Origin: Amycolatopsis albispora
Lineage (GTDB): Bacteria > Actinomycetota > Actinomycetes > Mycobacteriales > Pseudonocardiaceae
Assembly (NCBI RefSeq): GCF_003312875.1
Contig: NZ_CP015163.1
Location: 496,001 to 560,000 of the forward strand
Reading direction: 5' to 3'
Length of the DNA stretch: 64,000 bases
In this document: positions 51,187-59,766 of the stretch, in pieces
How the letters are laid out: each line of letters opens with the position of its first letter
Numbering within the stretch: position 1 is the first letter of the stretch
The notes under the pieces: generated by a model
What the model was told of the DNA's origin: nothing
What the model saw: only the letters and a program-made list of their open reading frames with translations
Database searches by the model: none
Position numbers and translations under genes: made by a program

Positions 51187-52725
51187 CTACTTCACGCGAA
51201 CGATTTCGCCGCTGTGGCGGCGTTCGCGGTAGTTGCGCATTTCGCGTTTGACGACGGGCGCGAGCAGGTACAGCCCGGCGATGTTGAACAACGCCAGCAG
51301 GAACAGCACGGCGTCGGCGAAGTCGAGCACGCTGCCCAGCGTGAGCACCGACCCGGCGACCACAAAAAGGCAGAACACCACGTGGTAGAGGCGTTCGCTG
51401 AGCTGGCTCTTGCCGAACAGGTAGGTCCACGCCTTCTGCCCGTAGTAGCCCCAGGTGATGATCGTCGACACGGCGAAGAGCACCACGGCGACGGTGAGCA
51501 CGTAGGGGAACCAGGGCAGCACGGTGGCGAACGACTCCGACGTCACGGTGACGCCGTCGGGGGTGTCGCCGCCGGCGAAGACGGTGGCCTTGGCGTCGGT
51601 CCAGAACTGGGTTTTCGCGATGATCACGGTCAGCGCGGTCATCGTGCAGATCACCACGGTGTCCACGAAGGGCTCGAGCAGGGCGACGTAGCCTTCGGTG
51701 ATCGGGTGCTTGGTGCGCACGGCCGAGTGCGCGATGGGCGCGGAGCCGAGGCCGGCTTCGTTGGAGAACGCGGCTCGCTGGAAGCCGACGATCAGTGCGC
51801 CGATCGCGCCGCCCGCGACGCCTTCGGGGGCGAACGCGCCGGCGAAGATCTCGCCGATGGCGCTGGGGATCTGGTCGAGGTTGACGCCGATGACGATCAG
51901 GCAGGCGGTGACGTAGACGATGCCCATGGCGGGCACGAGCTTGCTGGTCACCGCGCCGATCGACTTGATGCCGCCGATGACCACCGCGCCGACGAAGGCG
52001 GCGAGCAGCAGGCCGAAGATCAGCGCGGCGCCGTCACCGCCGAGCAGGCCGTCGTCGCCGCCGGTGACGTCGCGCAGCTGGGCGAAGCTCTGGTTGGCCT
52101 GGAACATGTTGCCACCGGCGATGCCGAAGAACAGGATCATCACCGCGGCGCCACCGGCGAGGACGCGGCCGAGGGTTTTGCCGGTGGCGTTGGGGAAGCG
52201 TTCGGCGATGCCCTTGCGCAGGTAGTGCATCGGGCCGCCGGAGACGGTGCCGTCGGCGTGGACTTCGCGGTACTTCACGCCCAGGGTGCACTCGACGAAC
52301 TTGGTGCACATGCCGAGCAGGCCGCACAGGATCATCCAGAACGTGGCCCCGGCGCCGCCGACGGTGACCGCGACGCCGACGCCGGCGATGTTGCCGAGGC
52401 CGACGGTGCCGGACAACGCCGAGCTCAGCGCCTGGAAGTGGGTGATCTCGCCGGGCTCGTCGCTCTTGGTGTACTGGCCGCGGGCGATGCGCGTGGCCAG
52501 CCGGAACGCGCGGAACTGCACGAATCCGAAGTAGACGGTGAAGGCCGCGGCGGCGATGACCAGCCAGGCGACGATCCACGGGAACGTGATGCCGAAGACG
52601 GTGACCTCGGCGAAGACGAACCCGGACAGGCCTTCGGAGATCGGGTTGAACACGGTGTTGATCGCGTTCTCGATCCCGGAGAGGGTACCGCCCTCCGCGG
52701 CCAGCACATGGGATGAATCAGACAT
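51187..52725 (-). CDS. Alanine/glycine:cation symporter (AGCS family)
   Basis: About 512 residues with 10-11 membrane helices. Family features include the GTVGLGNIAGVGVAVTVGGAGA signature region near residue 100, GAALIFGLLLAAFVGAVVIGG and RAAFSNEAGLGSAP. Imports alanine or glycine with sodium. The ATG at 52725 fits the family; ATG-like starts 9 bases upstream are possible. Convergent with the dienelactone hydrolase gene. Confidence 0.92.
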   Translation of the reverse strand: MSDSSHVLAAEGGTLSGIENAINTVFNPISEGLSGFVFAEVTVFGITFPWIVAWLVIAAAAFTVYFGFVQFRAFRLATRIARGQYTKSDEPGEITHFQALSSALSGTVGLGNIAGVGVAVTVGGAGATFWMILCGLLGMCTKFVECTLGVKYREVHADGTVSGGPMHYLRKGIAERFPNATGKTLGRVLAGGAAVMILFFGIAGGNMFQANQSFAQLRDVTGGDDGLLGGDGAALIFGLLLAAFVGAVVIGGIKSIGAVTSKLVPAMGIVYVTACLIVIGVNLDQIPSAIGEIFAGAFAPEGVAGGAIGALIVGFQRAAFSNEAGLGSAPIAHSAVRTKHPITEGYVALLEPFVDTVVICTMTALTVIIAKTQFWTDAKATVFAGGDTPDGVTVTSESFATVLPWFPYVLTVAVVLFAVSTIITWGYYGQKAWTYLFGKSQLSERLYHVVFCLFVVAGSVLTLGSVLDFADAVLFLLALFNIAGLYLLAPVVKREMRNYRERRHSGEIVRVK

Positions 52726-52879
52726 GGTGCGCAAGTGGACCGAATCGGCGGCGATAACGCAAGGTTTTCACCGATCTTTTCGGAGTTCGTTACTTGCCGC
52801 CGCGGTGGCAGTGGCTGCCGGGTCCTTTGTGGACGATCACGAGGTCACCCGCGCGAGGGCACCCGGATTTGCCCCGGGG

Positions 52880-52999
52880 CGATCTTTACGGCATCTTTGC
52901 GCGTGGTGCGCCGGGAAGTCTGGTCGGCACCCTCACCCGGCCGGGTGAGGGTTACGCGGCCGGTGGGCTCGACCCGCCGGCAACCCGCAGGAGACCGGC
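52880..52999 (+). promoter_or_regulatory. Structured leader of nhaA, possible riboswitch-like element
   Basis: Three helices lie just before nhaA: GGTGC/GCACC enclosing GCCGGGAAGTCTGGTCGG (around 52904-52932), the 24-base perfect palindrome ACCCTCACCCGG-CCGGGTGAGGGT (52930-52953), and CCGGTGGG/CCCGCCGG with a 5-base loop ending near the ribosome-binding site. Stable stems close to the start suggest translational or transcriptional control, possibly by sodium, pH or a ligand. Confidence 0.45.
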
Positions 53000-54310
53000 A
53001 TGAACCGAAGCCCCCGTGCCCGCCCGGTGTTGTTCAGCCGCAGGTCGTGGCCGGAAACCCGGCGGATCGCCGACATCCTGCGCAAGGAGACGATCGGCGG
53101 GGCGTTGCTGCTGGCCGCGGCCGTGGTCGCGGTGGTGCTGGCCAACTCGCCGTGGAGCGAGTTCTACGAGTCGGTGCGGTCCTTCCAGCTCGGCCCGGCG
53201 TCGCTGCACCTGGACCTGCCGGTGGCGACCTGGGCCGCGGACGGCCTGCTGGCCATCTTCTTCTTCGTCGCCGGGCTGGAGCTGAAACGCGAGTTCGTCG
53301 CCGGTGACCTGCGTGATCCGCGGCGGGCGGTGGTGCCGATCGCGGCGGCCTGCGGTGGGGTGGCCGTCCCGGCGCTGATCTACTTCGCCATCAACGCCGG
53401 TGGTGGTGAGGCGGTTCGCGGCTGGGCGATCCCGACGGCCACCGACATCGCCTTCGCGCTGGCGGTGCTGGCCGTGGTCGGGCGCTGCCTGCCCTCGGCG
53501 CTGCGCACCTTCCTGCTCACCCTGGCCGTGGTCGACGACCTGCTCGCCATCCTGATCATCGCGTTGTTCTACACCGACGACCTGCGGGTCGGGCCGCTGC
53601 TGCTGGCGCTGGTCCCGCTGGGCGTGTTCACCCTGCTGGTGCAGTACCGGGTGCGGTCGTGGTGGCTGCTGCTGCCGCTGGCCGCGCTGACCTGGCTGTG
53701 GGTGCACGAATCCGGGGTGCACGCCACCGTCGCCGGGGTCCTGCTCGGTTTCGCCGTGCCGGTGCTGCGCAGCGAACGCGCCGGGGGACCGGAGGCCGGG
53801 CCCGGCCTGGCCGAGCACTTCGAGCACCGGTTCCGGCCCCTGTCCGCGGCGGTGGCCGTGCCGATCTTCGCCCTGTTCGCCGCCGGTGTGCCGCTCGGCG
53901 GCTGGGACGGCCTGCGCAGCGCGCTGACCGACCCGGTGGCGCTCGGCATCGTGGCCGGTCTGGTGGTCGGCAAGACCGTCGGGATCTCCGGCGCCACCTG
54001 GCTGCTGTCGCGGTTCACCAAGGCCGAGCTGGACGACGGCCTCGGCTGGGTGGACGTGCTCGGCCTGGCCATGCTCGGCGGCGTCGGGTTCACCGTCTCG
54101 CTGCTGATCGGTGAACTGGCCTTCGGCGCGGGCAGCGAACCCGACGATCACGCCCGCGTCGCCATTCTCGCCGGGTCGCTGCTGGCGGCGTTGCTGGCCG
54201 CGATCATCCTGCGTGCCCGCAACCGGGTGTACCGGCGGATCCACGAGATGGAGAACCTCGACCGGGACGCCGACGGAATTCCCGACGTCTACGAGGATCC
54301 CGGCAAGTGA
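53000..54310 (+). CDS. nhaA: Na+/H+ antiporter NhaA
   Basis: 436 residues with 11-12 membrane helices. Key motifs: [33 protein letters not shown], and the ion-binding Asp pair in [17 protein letters not shown] (the two adjacent Asp required for exchange). The C-terminal tail is charged ([16 protein letters not shown]). CAGGAGA precedes the ATG at 53000. Exports sodium for protons to keep internal pH. Preceded by a structured leader. Confidence 0.95.
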   Translation: MNRSPRARPVLFSRRSWPETRRIADILRKETIGGALLLAAAVVAVVLANSPWSEFYESVRSFQLGPASLHLDLPVATWAADGLLAIFFFVAGLELKREFVAGDLRDPRRAVVPIAAACGGVAVPALIYFAINAGGGEAVRGWAIPTATDIAFALAVLAVVGRCLPSALRTFLLTLAVVDDLLAILIIALFYTDDLRVGPLLLALVPLGVFTLLVQYRVRSWWLLLPLAALTWLWVHESGVHATVAGVLLGFAVPVLRSERAGGPEAGPGLAEHFEHRFRPLSAAVAVPIFALFAAGVPLGGWDGLRSALTDPVALGIVAGLVVGKTVGISGATWLLSRFTKAELDDGLGWVDVLGLAMLGGVGFTVSLLIGELAFGAGSEPDDHARVAILAGSLLAALLAAIILRARNRVYRRIHEMENLDRDADGIPDVYEDPGK

Positions 54311-55576
54311 TCACCTCCGGTGCGGCGCCGCGATGCCTTCCAGCTGGCGGACCGCCTCACCGACCCCGTCCTCGGCGCGGACGAGCCGGCCGAGCCGCTC
54401 GGCCGCGGTGGTGATCGCGGGATCGGCGACCACCTGGCCGATGGCGTGGGCGAGCCGGTCGGGGGCCAGCGCGCGCTGGTGGATCGGTTCCGCCGCAACG
54501 CCGAGCCGGTGCATGTGGCGCCCCCAGAACGGCTGGTCGGCGACGAACGGGCAGACCACCTGCGGCCGTCCGGCGGCGGCCGCGGCGGCGATCGTGCCCG
54601 CGCCACCGTGGTGGATCACCGCCGCCACCTTGGGGAACAGCTGCTCGTAGGGGACCTCGTCGACGGTGAACACGTCGCCGGCCTGGTCACCGGCACCGGT
54701 CAGGCCGCCCCACGAGGTGCCGATGACCGCCCGCACCCCGGCTTGCCGCGCCGCGGCGACGACGGTGGCGGTGGTGGCGGCCGGGTCGGTGCCGGACATG
54801 CTGCCGAACCCGATGAACACCGGCGGCGCACCGGCGTCGAGGAACTCGGCCAGCGGGCGGGGGAGCGGCCGCGGCTCGGGGTCGGTGAGGAACCAGTACC
54901 CGGTCATGCCGGCCGCGGCGGGCCAGTCCGCCGGGCGGGGCAGCACGTGCGGGCTGATCGCGTGCAGGACCGGCGCCGGTGAACCGTCGGGTGCGCGCAG
55001 CGGGTCGTGCCTGCCCGGCCGCTTCGGCAGGCCCAGGCTCGCGCGCCACCGGTCGATGGTGCGGCCGAACATCACCGACGGGCCCTTCATGCCCAGGTAG
55101 GTGGCGCGGTTCGGCATCAGGGCGGGCATCGGCTGACCCGGCCACGGGAATTCGCGTGTCGGCACGAACATCGGGATCGGCAGGCCGAGCACCGCCGGGC
55201 GGCCGAGGCGCTCGGCCACGTGCTGCCCGGCCATCACCTGTCCATTGTGGATGATCAGGTCGGGGTGGTGGTCCGAGGTCACCGTCCAGGCGTCGTCGAG
55301 CACCTGGGTGAACATCGACGGCAGCCGCCGCGCGAGCGCGAGCTTGGCGGCCATGCCGCCGGTGGCCACGTCACCGACGGCGCTCCCGGTGTCCATCAGC
55401 CGCATCGGCCCGTCGTCCAGACCGGCGAACGGCACACCGTGGCGCTCGGCGAAGGCGGTGAACCGGTGCGGCGCGGCGAGCAGCACGTCGTGGCCCGCCG
55501 CGGCGAGTCCCCTGGCGAGCGCGACGAACGGCTGCACGTCGCCCCGCGTGCCCAGGGTCAGCAGCAGCGCCTTCAC
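54311..55576 (-). CDS. UGT/GT1-family glycosyltransferase
   Basis: 421 residues, GT-B fold. N terminus KALLLTLGTRGDVQPFVALA and the donor motif region VIHHGGAGTIAAAAAAGRPQ with PFVADQPFWG are typical of antibiotic- or sterol-type GT1 enzymes. The GTG at 55576 overlaps the preceding gene stop (GTGA). Third gene of a GbsR/MarR-led operon. In such loci the enzyme often inactivates or decorates a small molecule; the acceptor is unknown. Confidence 0.9.
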   Translation of the reverse strand: MKALLLTLGTRGDVQPFVALARGLAAAGHDVLLAAPHRFTAFAERHGVPFAGLDDGPMRLMDTGSAVGDVATGGMAAKLALARRLPSMFTQVLDDAWTVTSDHHPDLIIHNGQVMAGQHVAERLGRPAVLGLPIPMFVPTREFPWPGQPMPALMPNRATYLGMKGPSVMFGRTIDRWRASLGLPKRPGRHDPLRAPDGSPAPVLHAISPHVLPRPADWPAAAGMTGYWFLTDPEPRPLPRPLAEFLDAGAPPVFIGFGSMSGTDPAATTATVVAAARQAGVRAVIGTSWGGLTGAGDQAGDVFTVDEVPYEQLFPKVAAVIHHGGAGTIAAAAAAGRPQVVCPFVADQPFWGRHMHRLGVAAEPIHQRALAPDRLAHAIGQVVADPAITTAAERLGRLVRAEDGVGEAVRQLEGIAAPHRR

Positions 55577-55998
55577 CGGGCTTGGCCGTGCTGGTCGTGG
55601 TAGCGGGCCATCAGCTCCCAGTAGACGAGGAGCAGCGCCATCGAGGTCGCCGAGGCGAGCGCGGTGGCGGGCGCGTGGCGGCGGCGGGCGGCGACCACCC
55701 CGGCCACGCCCGCGGTGGTGGCGGCCACGTTGACCGCCATCGCGGCGTCCATCGGCCGTTCGGAGATCCACCGCTCTTCGCCGAGCATCGCGCGGGTCGC
55801 CCAGGCCCGGTGGTGGGCCGGTTCGCCGAACACCACCGGGTTGACCGCCATCCAGGCGGCGACCAGCGCGGCGTCGCGCCAGCTGCGCCGCCACACCGGG
55901 ATCAGCACCAGCGGGGCGCTCGCCCACCGGGTCCAGGCGCTCCACGGGTGGCAGTGCCGGGCGAAGACCGCCCGTTTGAGCCCGCGCGGGTTCTTCAT
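55573..55998 (-). CDS. Small membrane protein (DUF6653-like)
   Basis: 141 residues. Sequence HCHPWSAWTRWASAPLVLIP and AALVAAWMAVNPVVFGEPAH resemble the DUF6653 family, followed by VNVAATTAGVAGVVAARRR and a final helix SMALLLVYWELMARYH. Two to three membrane helices. Overlaps both the regulator gene (ATGA) and the glycosyltransferase gene (GTGA). Function unknown. Confidence 0.7.
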   Translation of the reverse strand: MKNPRGLKRAVFARHCHPWSAWTRWASAPLVLIPVWRRSWRDAALVAAWMAVNPVVFGEPAHHRAWATRAMLGEERWISERPMDAAMAVNVAATTAGVAGVVAARRRHAPATALASATSMALLLVYWELMARYHDQHGQAR

Positions 55999-56447
55999 CG
56001 TTCTCGCCCCTTTCGCCAGCGGTCGATGACCGCGGGCAGTTCACGCATGAGGTGGGTGTAGAAGTCGTGCATGATCGCGAGCCGCCGTCCCGGCACGCTG
56101 TCCGCGCCCGCCGCGGCGATGCCCCGCTCGGCGGCGTGCAGCATCGCCTGCACGGTGGCGTTCTGGTTGGACAGCAGCCGCGCCCAGGCGTCGTCGGGGC
56201 AGCGGTAGTGCTCGCGCCTGCTGCCGGGTGCGGGCACGCGCTCGACCAGCCCGGCGTCACCGAGCGACTTCAGCGCGGTGGACACCGACCCGGTGCTGGC
56301 GCTGAGCTGTTCGCCGATCTCGCCGGCGGTGATCGACTCCTGCTCGGTGAACAGCAGCACGGCGAGCACGCGCGCGGTCATGCGCTGCAGGCCGTTGCGG
56401 GTCAGCGTCAGCGCCAGTTCCTCGGCGGCGCTCTCGGGTTCGTTCAT
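55995..56447 (-). CDS. GbsR/MarR-type regulator
   Basis: 150 residues. The winged helix is ITAGEIGEQLSASTGSVSTA and LKSLGDAGLVERVPAPGSRR, with a C-terminal helical dimer region (AIMHDFYTHLMRELPAV). This matches the GbsR branch of MarR proteins. It heads the operon with the DUF6653-like and glycosyltransferase genes. Overlapping inverted repeats just upstream of the start suggest autoregulation. Confidence 0.88.
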   Translation of the reverse strand: MNEPESAAEELALTLTRNGLQRMTARVLAVLLFTEQESITAGEIGEQLSASTGSVSTALKSLGDAGLVERVPAPGSRREHYRCPDDAWARLLSNQNATVQAMLHAAERGIAAAGADSVPGRRLAIMHDFYTHLMRELPAVIDRWRKGRER

Positions 56448-56461
56448 GCGTTGCTCTCTGC

Positions 56462-56494
56462 TCTGAGGATTCAGAAATCTCTGAAATCTCAGAG
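56462..56494. promoter_or_regulatory. Tandem CTGA/CAGA operator of the GbsR-type operon
   Basis: TCAGAAATCTCTGA (56471-56484) and TCTGAAATCTCAGA (56480-56493) are overlapping inverted repeats, and CTCTGA precedes at 56461. The AAATCT spacer repeats at 10-base steps, so dimers could bind side by side on one face. The site lies 15 to 47 bases upstream of the regulator start in an AT-rich island. Confidence 0.65.
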
Positions 56495-56550
56495 CATCGT
56501 AGCACGGCGGCCGTGGGGCTGCTTGCGTTTGCAGATGTTAAGGTCATGTC

Positions 56551-57141
56551 ATGGTGTGGGAGTACCCGATGGAAGCGGCGGCGCGGTTCACCGCGGCGCA
56601 CAACTGGGCGGGCGGCAGCTACGAACTCGCCGTGGAAATCGGGCCGAACGACGACGCTCGGCTGGATCGCGCACTGACCGCGCTCGGGCCCGCGCTGGGA
56701 GTCGCCGACTGGTACGGCACCATCGGCCTCGAGCCTTACCGGCAACAGCCGGTGCCGGGGTCGCTGGCGTCTTGGAAGCGCCACGGCAGCTTGACCGGAA
56801 TCGTCAGGCTGCCCGACGGGAGACCCATTGTTTGTGAGGTCCTCGTCGTTCGTGAAGAAGACGGGTCGGACTGGGTCGACTTCGGCCTGCCATTCGGGGC
56901 GCTGGAACGCGCTTACCCGCAGGTCGACGATTTACCGTTGGCCGCGATCGACACCTGGTTGGCACAGGCGGGAGAAAACCTTTACGCGGCCATCGATTAC
57001 CAGCTCGGCTTGATCGGCTTTCCGGCTTCCGGCGGAGACTCGGCCGCTCGGGTTCTCGCTGAAGGGCCGCCGGAGAAAAGAACTTACGGCTACCTCATTC
57101 CCATCGCTGGGCGTATCACCTACCTGCCGAGCACTGGATAA
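56551..57141 (+). CDS. Unknown 196-residue protein
   Basis: Unrecognised. Balanced, acidic composition with aromatic residues (FTAAHNWAGGSYELAVEIG, WYGTIGLEPYRQQPV, SDWVDFGLPFGALERAYPQV). No signal peptide or membrane helix. GC at third positions is somewhat lower than in neighbours (for example CCATTGTTTGTGAGG near 56830), which may indicate recent acquisition. Divergent from the GbsR operon; the shared operator could control it too. Confidence 0.6.
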   Translation: MVWEYPMEAAARFTAAHNWAGGSYELAVEIGPNDDARLDRALTALGPALGVADWYGTIGLEPYRQQPVPGSLASWKRHGSLTGIVRLPDGRPIVCEVLVVREEDGSDWVDFGLPFGALERAYPQVDDLPLAAIDTWLAQAGENLYAAIDYQLGLIGFPASGGDSAARVLAEGPPEKRTYGYLIPIAGRITYLPSTG

Positions 57142-57154
57142 AGGCCGCCCGGGG

Positions 57155-58579
57155 TCAGATCGCCATGGTCGGCATCGAGGGGACCCGGCCGGGTTGTGGG
57201 TGGTAGCCGCGCCAGGCGGTGGCCAGGCGCCGCACGGCTTCGGTGAGGTCGTCCGGCGTGGCGATGAAGTGCAGCCGCAGGTATTCCGCGCTGCCTCCGC
57301 CGGCGTCGAGTCCGGTGCCGGGCAGGACCGCGACACCGTGGCGCAGCGCGGCCTGGGTGAACGACGTGCCATCGCCGCGGGGGAGCCGGACCCACAGGGT
57401 CTGGCCGCCGGGCACGGCGGGCACGTGCCAGTCCGGCAGGTGCCGGGCGAGTTCGGCGCGGAGGTGGTCGTGGCGGGCCTTTCGCTCGGCGGCGCCCCGG
57501 TGCTGGAGCGTGCCGAGCTGGGCCAGCAGGTCGGCGGCGGCCAGTTGCGCGGGGACGTTGCCGCCGAGGTCGTGCACGGCCCGCAGCCGCGCCAGCCGGG
57601 CGACGACCCGGGACGGCGCGCGTACCCAGCCGACCCGCAGACCGCCCCAGGCGACCTTGCTGAGCGACCCGATCGTGATCACCTGATCGTGGTAGGCGGC
57701 CAGCGGCGGCGGTGCCGATTCGCCGGGGAAGCCGAGGTCGGCGAGCACCTCGTCGTCGACCAGCACCACCCCGGCGGCGGCCGCGGTTTCGGCCAGCCGC
57801 CGCCGGTGCAGCGCGGGCATCACCGCGCCGGTCGGGTTGTGGTAGCTGGCGGTCACGTAGGCGAGCACGGGACGGTGTTCGGCCGCGGCGCCCGCGAATC
57901 CGGTGAGCCCGACCGGCAGCCCGCGCAGCACGGCGCCCTCTTCCCGGAACGCCTCCAGCGCACCGGGATAGGTCGGCGTCTCCACCAGCACCCGGTCACC
58001 GGGCCGGAGCAGCGCGCGGGCCAGCAGGGACAGCGCCTGCTGCCCGCCGGTGGTGACCAGCACCTGATCCGGCGTGGTGGGCACCCCGCGGTGCCGGTAG
58101 CGCTCGGCGATCGCATGACGCAGCGCGGGCTGCCCCATCGGGTGGTAGCCGATGTCGGCGGTGATGCCCGCCAGCCGCGGCACGGTCCGGGTGTACGCCT
58201 CGACCAGCTCCACCGGCGGGGCGTCCGGGGCCGCGCACGCCAGCATGATCATCCCGTCCTGCGGTTCGAGCAGGTGCAGGAACGCCGGCGCGTCCGTGGT
58301 GGCCCGCGGTGGTGCCGGGGCGGCCCCGGCGACCCTGGTGCCGCTGCCCTGACGGCGCACGATGCGGCCCTCCACGACCAGCTGGTCGTACGCCGCGACG
58401 ACCGTGCTGCGGCCGACCGCCAGCGCCGAGGCCAGCGCGCGGTCGGGCGGCAGCCGGGAGCCCGGCGGCAGCTCACCGTCCTCGATCAGCGTGCGCAGCC
58501 GCGCCGCGAGCAGCACATACAGCGGCCCCCGGCCCGACGACCAGCGGCCGAGACGCTCGACCAACCCGATTGGCTCCAT
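57155..58579 (-). CDS. MocR-family regulator (GntR HTH + aminotransferase domain)
   Basis: 474 residues. N-terminal GntR winged helix (YVLLAARLRTLIEDGELPPG, SRLPPDRALASALAVGRSTV) and a class I aminotransferase fold (VTTGGQQALSLLARALLRPG, ASYHNPTGAV, PLP Lys in IGSLSKVAWGGLRVGW). MocR proteins sense pyridoxal phosphate or an amino-acid adduct. Divergent from two PLP enzyme genes across about 65 bases with ordered repeats. ATG 58579 is used; TTG 58585 adds two residues. Confidence 0.92.
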   Translation of the reverse strand: MEPIGLVERLGRWSSGRGPLYVLLAARLRTLIEDGELPPGSRLPPDRALASALAVGRSTVVAAYDQLVVEGRIVRRQGSGTRVAGAAPAPPRATTDAPAFLHLLEPQDGMIMLACAAPDAPPVELVEAYTRTVPRLAGITADIGYHPMGQPALRHAIAERYRHRGVPTTPDQVLVTTGGQQALSLLARALLRPGDRVLVETPTYPGALEAFREEGAVLRGLPVGLTGFAGAAAEHRPVLAYVTASYHNPTGAVMPALHRRRLAETAAAAGVVLVDDEVLADLGFPGESAPPPLAAYHDQVITIGSLSKVAWGGLRVGWVRAPSRVVARLARLRAVHDLGGNVPAQLAAADLLAQLGTLQHRGAAERKARHDHLRAELARHLPDWHVPAVPGGQTLWVRLPRGDGTSFTQAALRHGVAVLPGTGLDAGGGSAEYLRLHFIATPDDLTEAVRRLATAWRGYHPQPGRVPSMPTMAI

Positions 58580-58607
58580 TGGCAAACCAATTTACCCGCA
58601 TTGGCTC
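58569..58607. promoter_or_regulatory. MocR operator: ATTGG direct and inverted repeats
   Basis: ATTGGCTC occurs at 58569-58576 and again at 58600-58607, exactly 31 bases (three helical turns) apart. Between them ATTGGCAAACCAAT (58578-58591) gives perfect ATTGG/CCAAT arms. MocR proteins usually bind such direct repeats. The first repeat lies inside the regulator's first codons. Confidence 0.7.
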
Positions 58608-58643
58608 TGCCGCGACCGCTCGCCCGCTCCGATGATGGCCGCC

Positions 58644-59750
58644 ATGACCACCTTCACCCCCAGCGCGATGACCGCCCTGATCGACAGCCCCGTGCGCTAC
58701 GACCTCGCCGAGAGCACCTGCCCGCCGCTCGAGGTCGCCGACCTGGCCGATCCGGGCGAACTCGCGGGCCTGGCACTCGACTACGGCACGTCACGCGGTG
58801 ACGCGGAGTTGCGCGAGCTGATCGCCGCGGCTGCCGGGGTGACCGCGGACCAGGTGCTGGTGACGGTCGGCGCGATCGAGGCGATGTTCCTGCTCGCCCA
58901 GGCCACCTGCCGCCCCGGTGACCGGGTTCTCCTTGTCACGCCGTGCTTTCCGCCCGCGCGGACCGTCCCGGAAGGACTCGGCGCCGGGGTGGACGCGGTG
59001 CCGTTGTCGTTCGACGACGGCTACCGGCTGGCGTTGGACGCGGTAGCCGGCGCGCTCACGCCCCGCACCCGGCTGGTGTCGCTGGCCTCACCGCAGAACC
59101 CGTCCGGTGTCCGGTTCACCGCCGACGAGCTGCGCGGGCTGCTCGACGTCGTGCGGGATCGCGCGCCGGAGGCGGTCGTGCTGGTCGACGAGACCTACCA
59201 CGCGTCCACCTACGACGACGACCTGGCGCCTGGTTCGGCGGCGGGGACGTCACCGCGGGTCGTCACCTGCTCCTCGCTGTCCAAGGCCCACGGCGCGCCC
59301 GGCCTGCGCATCGGCTGGCTGACCACCACCGACCCGGGGCTGTGCGAACGGTTGCGCCAAGCCAAGTTCCACACCACGATCGCCTGCTCCACGGTGGACG
59401 AGTTCCTGGCCGCGCGGGTGCTCCGCCGGAGCACCGAAATCCTCGCCGTGCGAGCCGAACGGCTGGGCGGGGCGCTCGCCGAACTGGTGAACTGGACGCG
59501 GGACCAGCCCGTGGAGCTCGTCCGCCCGGACGGAGGTGCGCTGTGCTGCCTGCGCCTGCCCGCCGACCGGTTCCCGGACGACGAAGCGGTCGCCGCCTTC
59601 TACGCCCGGCTCGCCGCGAACGACACCCGCGTCGCGCCCGGCTCGTGGTTCGGCGAACACGACCGGGTGTTCCGGCTCGGCTTCGGCCACCTGCCGGACG
59701 GCGAGTTCAGCACCGCGCTCGACCGCCTCGCCGACGCCCTCACCCCGTGA
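58644..59750 (+). CDS. PLP-dependent class I/II aminotransferase
   Basis: 368 residues from ATG 58644 (ATG 58632 and 58635 also in frame). Conserved Tyr/Asn region SLASPQNPSGVRFTADEL, Asp in VVLVDETYHAS, PLP Lys in CSSLSKAHGAPGLRIGW and Arg in VFRLGFGHL. Probably acts on an amino acid processed with the decarboxylase that follows, 16 bases downstream. MocR regulation fits an amino-acid or vitamin B6-linked role. Confidence 0.9.
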   Translation: MTTFTPSAMTALIDSPVRYDLAESTCPPLEVADLADPGELAGLALDYGTSRGDAELRELIAAAAGVTADQVLVTVGAIEAMFLLAQATCRPGDRVLLVTPCFPPARTVPEGLGAGVDAVPLSFDDGYRLALDAVAGALTPRTRLVSLASPQNPSGVRFTADELRGLLDVVRDRAPEAVVLVDETYHASTYDDDLAPGSAAGTSPRVVTCSSLSKAHGAPGLRIGWLTTTDPGLCERLRQAKFHTTIACSTVDEFLAARVLRRSTEILAVRAERLGGALAELVNWTRDQPVELVRPDGGALCCLRLPADRFPDDEAVAAFYARLAANDTRVAPGSWFGEHDRVFRLGFGHLPDGEFSTALDRLADALTP

Positions 59751-59766
59751 ACCCCGGAGATGACCG

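Noticed and set aside
52904..52932. Cobalamin riboswitch in front of nhaA, because GCCGGGAAGTCTGGT resembles part of the B12 core.
   Set aside because: The following conserved blocks (the AATCC segment and the B12-box-like GCCACTG) are missing.
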